Part shown: positions 41,719 to 46,540 of the stretch, piece by piece | How positions within the stretch are numbered: the first letter of the stretch is position 1 | Layout of the letters: every line of letters starts with the position of its first letter | Origin: Nemertoderma westbladi | Lineage: Eukaryota > Xenacoelomorpha > Nemertodermatida > Nemertodermatidae | Reading direction: 5' to 3' | Length of the DNA: 46,540 nt | Assembly (NCBI GenBank): GCA_032718475.1 | Contig: JAUCBJ010001205.1 | Span: 1 to 46,540 of the forward strand | The notes under the pieces: generated by a model | Told to the model about the DNA's origin: nothing | Seen by the model: only the letters and a program-made list of their open reading frames with translations | The model's database searches: none | Program-made: the position numbers and the translations under genes

Positions 41719-43602
41719 ATGACAAATCATATAAATTTCGGACACATTCAAGTCGGATGTTAAACGAAAATTTGTTATTACTACAGTATAACTGTATACT
41801 ATACATACAGTGTTATAATTGTTAGGTAGGCCTGCACTTCTACAGACATATTTATTTCGTTATTATTCAATTGATGATATCTATAAATGTATATCTTGAA
41901 GATGAAGTTTTAAGGAGCATTGCCATTATGCTATTGACAGATAATAATGGTAAATTAAGGTGAATATTATTTTTTAAAGAATTTTACGAGTGTCAACCCG
42001 AATACAGAACATAACTAAGTAATCTCATCCAATTGATTACAGTGTAGCACTAGTGTAGGTATCCCGATATCCTGTGATTGCTTTTAGCAGGATTATACTT
42101 CTAGTTTGTAACCGGAACCGCTCGCCAACCCACCGATCGCCCACCTGCACTCATGCGCAAATTTAGATGCATCCCCATTGCATCCTTCCGGAACGAGTTA
42201 TGTACAATTTGGAATTCATTTACTTGAAACTGCCATGTGCAACATTGAACGGCTAATGTATCTTAAAGATCTTTCGGATATTGCAAGTTCTAACGTAATT
42301 ATGGTTAGAATTAGTAGCCATCACTGCCTTCTCGGTTCTCGATAATTAAGTTTTTCTTAAATTTCTTCAATAATTATTATAGAATTGCTGTATCATGATG
42401 TACCTCCATGACGAGGCTGACATATCCTGTAGCTTACATAAGGCATATAACATAAGAGGCAGGCCCTGTCATTTAGAGTGTATTACAAGGAATATGTTAT
42501 TCCTTGTGTTTGTTATGGAAGACAAACAAAACCCTCTCAAACGTAATAATTCAATTTACGAAGTACAGTATTAGACGTTTTAGTATTATAGAGTTCACGG
42601 CTCAGGTACAACCCCCAAAGTAGGTGAAATTTTAAATTGGAACCCACTTCAAATATCCAGGACACTCAGACATCTTTACATATATATAATTTGTTTTAAC
42701 AAAGCTTCCTAATGATGTACTTTAAAAACCTCAAAACCAAAACACACAAAATTACGCGTTTTCGACAGCTAGAAAAGTAACTTCTAATTGAGGACACACG
42801 GGATGTGCCGACTTGTTTAAGACATGTCTGTTCTAAGAGCATCGCTACCTCTATTCCGAGAGTTTCGGTAATTTTTAAACTGTTCACTCACGAAACTTTC
42901 TATAATGATGTCTGTAATTAATTAGAAGGTCGTTATAGGGATACTTGCTGTCATAAAATCTGTGATTAATGGTGGTATGGGCCTATCGATGTTTGCAATT
43001 TACATGATCTAGTATAAAGAGTCACTCACTTAGCACAAACCCGTGGCGGCCCCATGTTGGTTCCTGCCTGGGCCTGCGTTGGATTCAAAAATATGAAAGC
43101 ATAGCAAAGGAAAGCGAAGCTGGTGTAGCATAGAAAACTATGCCGCAAACTAAATTTGTCGCCGATATTCGCATCTTTTTGACGCATACGATCCCTCAAA
43201 TCCCCGATATGCCTGCACGCGCTCGGTTAAGTAAACCTTTTAGCTAAACCATTGTTTTTTCATATAGAAGTACTTGATCATAAAATCGTGAATAAAAACG
43301 ATTGAATGTTAACGCTATCAGTTTTAAGCAAATCACATTTCAAATTTCAGCGAATTTATCTCTCGTCTCAATGTTTAATCTCCCAATCCTGCGCTTTGCA
43401 TACCTAACTAAGTGCAAAGTAGTTAGTACGAAGCCCCCTTGTTTTAAATCTAAATAAATTAAAAATTGTAGTTGGTCATTTAGTCAACTCAGAGGTAAAT
43501 TACATTACATTGAATGACCAACATGCAGCGCAGTAGAAGTCGTATATGATAACGAAATTGACCGAACTAATATAATTATTGTTATACAAATTTATTGCAA
43601 TA
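41719..43602. other. Intergenic DNA, no gene seen
   Basis: This is the presumed 3' UTR of the preceding exon and AT-rich DNA. No repeat in it has an obvious partner elsewhere in the window. Short frames (for example 42696-42887 minus) lack support. Confidence 0.5.
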
Positions 43603-44005
43603 TTAGACCATGACCCATGGCGTCATTATTATCTGACGACACGGACCTCTGTCATCCCAAATTTTTCTACAAATCTTTATCATATTGCTTAAAATTTGAA
43701 ACACAACTAGTTCCACTCACCGTCGATGTCCCCATGAATCCGGAATTTTCAATGTTGCCTCTTTAATATTTTGTTTATAAGAGTTTTAAAAAAGTGTCTT
43801 TTTCGAAATGCACCCTTCGTAATTGCACCCACCATTATTCACATTAATTTCGGTTTGTACATGACGTAAGAAAGCTTGCGTTACAAGGATTCCAAATATG
43901 CAAAAATGTCAAATTTCTTTGAGAAACAGCTGGGATATACATACTAAAATATGATATGCCAAAATTATAGCAAGCAAGCTTTCCAATGGTTCATCTACTG
44001 ATTGA
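43603..44005. mobile_element. Truncated relative of foldback element A
   Basis: It begins ACCATGACCCATGGCGTCAT and continues through TTTTCTACAAATCTTTATCA, AAATTTGAAACACAACTAGT, AAGTGTCTTTTTCGAAATGC and GAGAAACAGCTG in the same order as the arms of foldback A. A short inverse piece (AAGCTTTCCAATGG, 43977 on) marks what is left of the second arm. Confidence 0.8.
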
Positions 44006-46326
44006 TTAGGGTCATCTTCCAAATGGGGGTGTGTAGGTGTGTGTGTGTCGGAAGACATAATTATCCGGAGACAATAATAATTAAAAATGAGGCCTTAATA
44101 TAATAATAACTGTTCTTTGATGTAGAGCCATCTTATAGCTGCAGCCCGAACGCTCCAAATCTGGTTATATTTCATGCATATTATATCTGTAAAAAACTGG
44201 CAGGTGGGTGGGTGGTGGGGGTGGGCACTGAATTAAGAAACCATATTCGAAGGACACGGTGTATAGAAGAAGCGTTCCGTTATTACGGATGTAATTTCAT
44301 ACATGAACGCGGAGCGCAACGCTGCTTCATATACAATATCCGGGTCAACCGTGAAGGTAGGAAGTTATTCTTAAAGACAGTTAGTTAGTTCCATGAGAGG
44401 GATGACAGTTCATCGGAAAATCGTAATGGGCTGCTGTGCATATCTGCAACAGCTATATTATTGTATATGGCTGCCATATTGCTACGGCTCGAAGCACAAG
44501 ATGGTCGTGCATCCTTGGATGGCCATAATTAAGTTACTGAAGTGTTAAATTTGATTCTATTTATAAAACTGAATTTGAATTTACACATACCATTTAAACT
44601 TTAAATTATGCTGATTTAACTTGATATTTATGACTTTTGAGTTTGGATATTTCAATGAATCAAAACCACCTTTGAATCAACAAATTAAGGTTGCATTCTT
44701 GCAGAGTGCAAGTTGTCAATATTTTGTGAACCAATCTGTTTATTGGGGTCGTCATGCTTACCTATATATCAACACCTTAAAAGGAGCGACAAGGTTTGAT
44801 CGGAATAATAAAATTGATATGCCAACAAAGTTGCCTACTTAATGGATTAACAGTTAACAGATAAAAGTTTGAAAAGCAAACAAACCCAATGCATTTATAC
44901 CGGTACCAGAGTAGAGTCGGCAGCACATTAAAGATTTCGTCTGGTTTGATATTTGGAGCTGAAGGGAGGTGCCCTTAGGCTTGGCCATTCCTTAATTAAT
45001 GCGCAGTCACCAGCCAACCATTTCCCGGATGTCAGAGTTAGAATAATATAAGAGGCAAATTATTTAATTCCTTTTTTTGGTTTGATTATTATAGATAAGA
45101 CATATGAGCTTATTTATATATTCACGGTTAATCTTATTATTCTGAAATATGATTGTATAAACCCAAGGTATTCTCTGCTAGCCAGCATTCCAGATATTAA
45201 TTACCGGGAATTTATGCGCTGAAAATAACGATTATAATTTTGATTATATTCCATTTCATTCGACCATAAATAGATTCCACCCCGGCACTAACAACTTGAG
45301 CTGTGAAATTCTAAACAACCTAACAGTCTTAATCGCTAAAAGTATTTTAACGTAGTCAAGTTTAAACCGAAACACACATAAAAATAAACGGCGTTCAACA
45401 TACAACAAGGTGCAAACTCGTAAACACATTCTACGCCAGTTTTGGTGGGAAGTTGACGAAGCGATTATTCCCCCCCCCCCACCCCCCCAGATTTGTTGAT
45501 GTAAGAGGATGGCCACAGGATGATATTTCGTAAAGGTTAATCTCTCGTGCGCATAAATATAATCAGATACATTTTTTCTGCAGCGAGATGCTCAATTTTA
45601 CAAGTAGTGGTAGTGAGCTAAACAGTCACCATACCGATAAATATGGAACAATAACACTTAACTGGGACTGAACTTTAAAGACAAAAACGATAAACTAGTA
45701 TTATAGAACGATCAATAAACAAACAACAACGCCAGTTTTCATTATTTAAACGTTTTTATTCCAAAATTGTAACAACTCAACGCCATTAGTATTAACAGCG
45801 AGTTGTTATTTAGCACTTTACAACTTTAGAGGACATTACAGCATTGTATTGGCCTGCACATTTAGTATTGTATTGGTGTATTATTATTTAAGTAATGTCC
45901 CATTGGCGTGACTTTACATCACGCCGCCATCAACGCCGTCGACAAAATAGTTGGTATTTATTATTAATTGTCTGACTGTCAGATAGGCCTACTGTATTAC
46001 CTACCGGTAGCTATTAATAACCAGTAGCTATATTATTAACATGGCTCCAAACGCCATCATAAATATAATCTAACTCATTTATAACATAATTTATGTCATT
46101 TTTACATCTATTTATACAGCAACTAATTTAATTTGTGCAGTTTCTATCACTTATAATATATACTGTATATACAATCATTTCGTAATTGTGATACAATTTT
46201 GGAATAAAACTACATACATACTTGTTGCAAAGTATTTTACAGTGTTCTGATCCTCGTGGCTTTATTTTCACTCACAAACTACGTTCGTTCATGTAGAAAA
46301 GCACTCGGATGATCACACTGTAAATG
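44006..46326. other. Intergenic DNA, no gene seen
   Basis: It holds GT/GGTGG-rich simple sequence (44025-44050, 44205-44225) and a C tract at 45470-45480, followed by A and seven C. Frame 44621-44842 begins with ATG but shows no domain. Confidence 0.5.
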
Positions 46327-46450
46327 GGGCCGTCCAAGTATGACGTCTGCACTTTTCCCCAAAATGTTGACCCCCTCCCTCCCCTAAATCAGATGTCATC
46401 AGATAGGCGCTGACCCCCCCCCCCTCCCCTAAATCAGATTAAAAAAATTT
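46327..46450. mobile_element. Probable transposon end at the right edge
   Basis: GGGGCCGTCCAAGTATGACG is followed by CCAAAATGTTGACCCCCTCC and two direct copies of TCCCCTAAATCAGAT. A GGG(G/T)CCGTCC tip with C-rich subterminal repeats is a common DNA-transposon signature in invertebrates. The other end lies outside the window. Confidence 0.4.
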
Positions 46451-46540
46451 TCGCGACCTAATCACTGAAACATGGTGACTGGTAACTGAAACAGAAGGTC
46501 GTGCTATGGGCCTTCAAGGGCTTCGAACAATTAAAATAGG

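Noticed and set aside
44621-44842. 73-aa ATG frame
   Set aside because: No domain, no splice signals I trust, and AT-rich flanks.

Overview
The window looks like genomic DNA from an invertebrate animal. It has AT-rich non-coding DNA, single-exon serpin genes, an apparent spliced exon, BEL/Pao LTR retrotransposons, non-LTR retrotransposons with an endonuclease and a trinucleotide 3' tail, and many terminal-inverted-repeat and foldback DNA elements. Frequent short words such as TAGGCCTA and TACTGTA suggest a marine invertebrate, possibly a deuterostome, but this is only an impression. Because the organism is eukaryotic, I accepted only ATG as a start codon; several open frames that begin with TTG or GTG are really fragments.

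Layout. 1-3431: the 3' part of a BEL/Pao pol frame, cut by the window edge and otherwise uninterrupted. 3432-6509: a non-coding stretch with a direct repeat, then a gag-like frame with Cys/His knuckles and one in-frame TGA. 8142-12850: a 316-bp tandem duplication, a Mutator-like MITE with a 9-bp target duplication, dispersed repeats and a GC-rich tandem repeat. 13406-17277: a second, decayed BEL/Pao element with a small upstream ORF, a gag N-terminus joined to pol, and a deleted RNase H. 17568-17965: a three-copy tandem repeat, followed by an unidentified ORF at 18489-19250.

19404-25285: two near-identical serpin genes on the minus strand, separated by a LINE carrying a 19-bp target-site duplication. 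The serpins differ most in the reactive-centre loop. 25954-27399: a TA-flanked, transposase-less inverted-repeat element. 28100-30770: a decayed minus-strand LINE interrupted by a fragment of another LINE with a 12-bp target duplication. 31725-31994: a 64-bp tandem repeat.

34673-36303 and 38901-39774: two large foldback elements. 40092-40333: a hAT-like MITE with an 8-bp target duplication. About 40400-41235: a LINE remnant of the same family as the one between the serpins. 41293-41718: a plausible terminal exon of a secreted cysteine-rich protein. The rest is AT-rich and I see no genes in it. The likely host genes are therefore the two serpins and the cysteine-rich exon; nearly everything else recognisable is transposable-element material. 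Homopolymer G/C tracts of 18-28 bases recur from 25.6 kb onward, and several lie just inside transposon ends.
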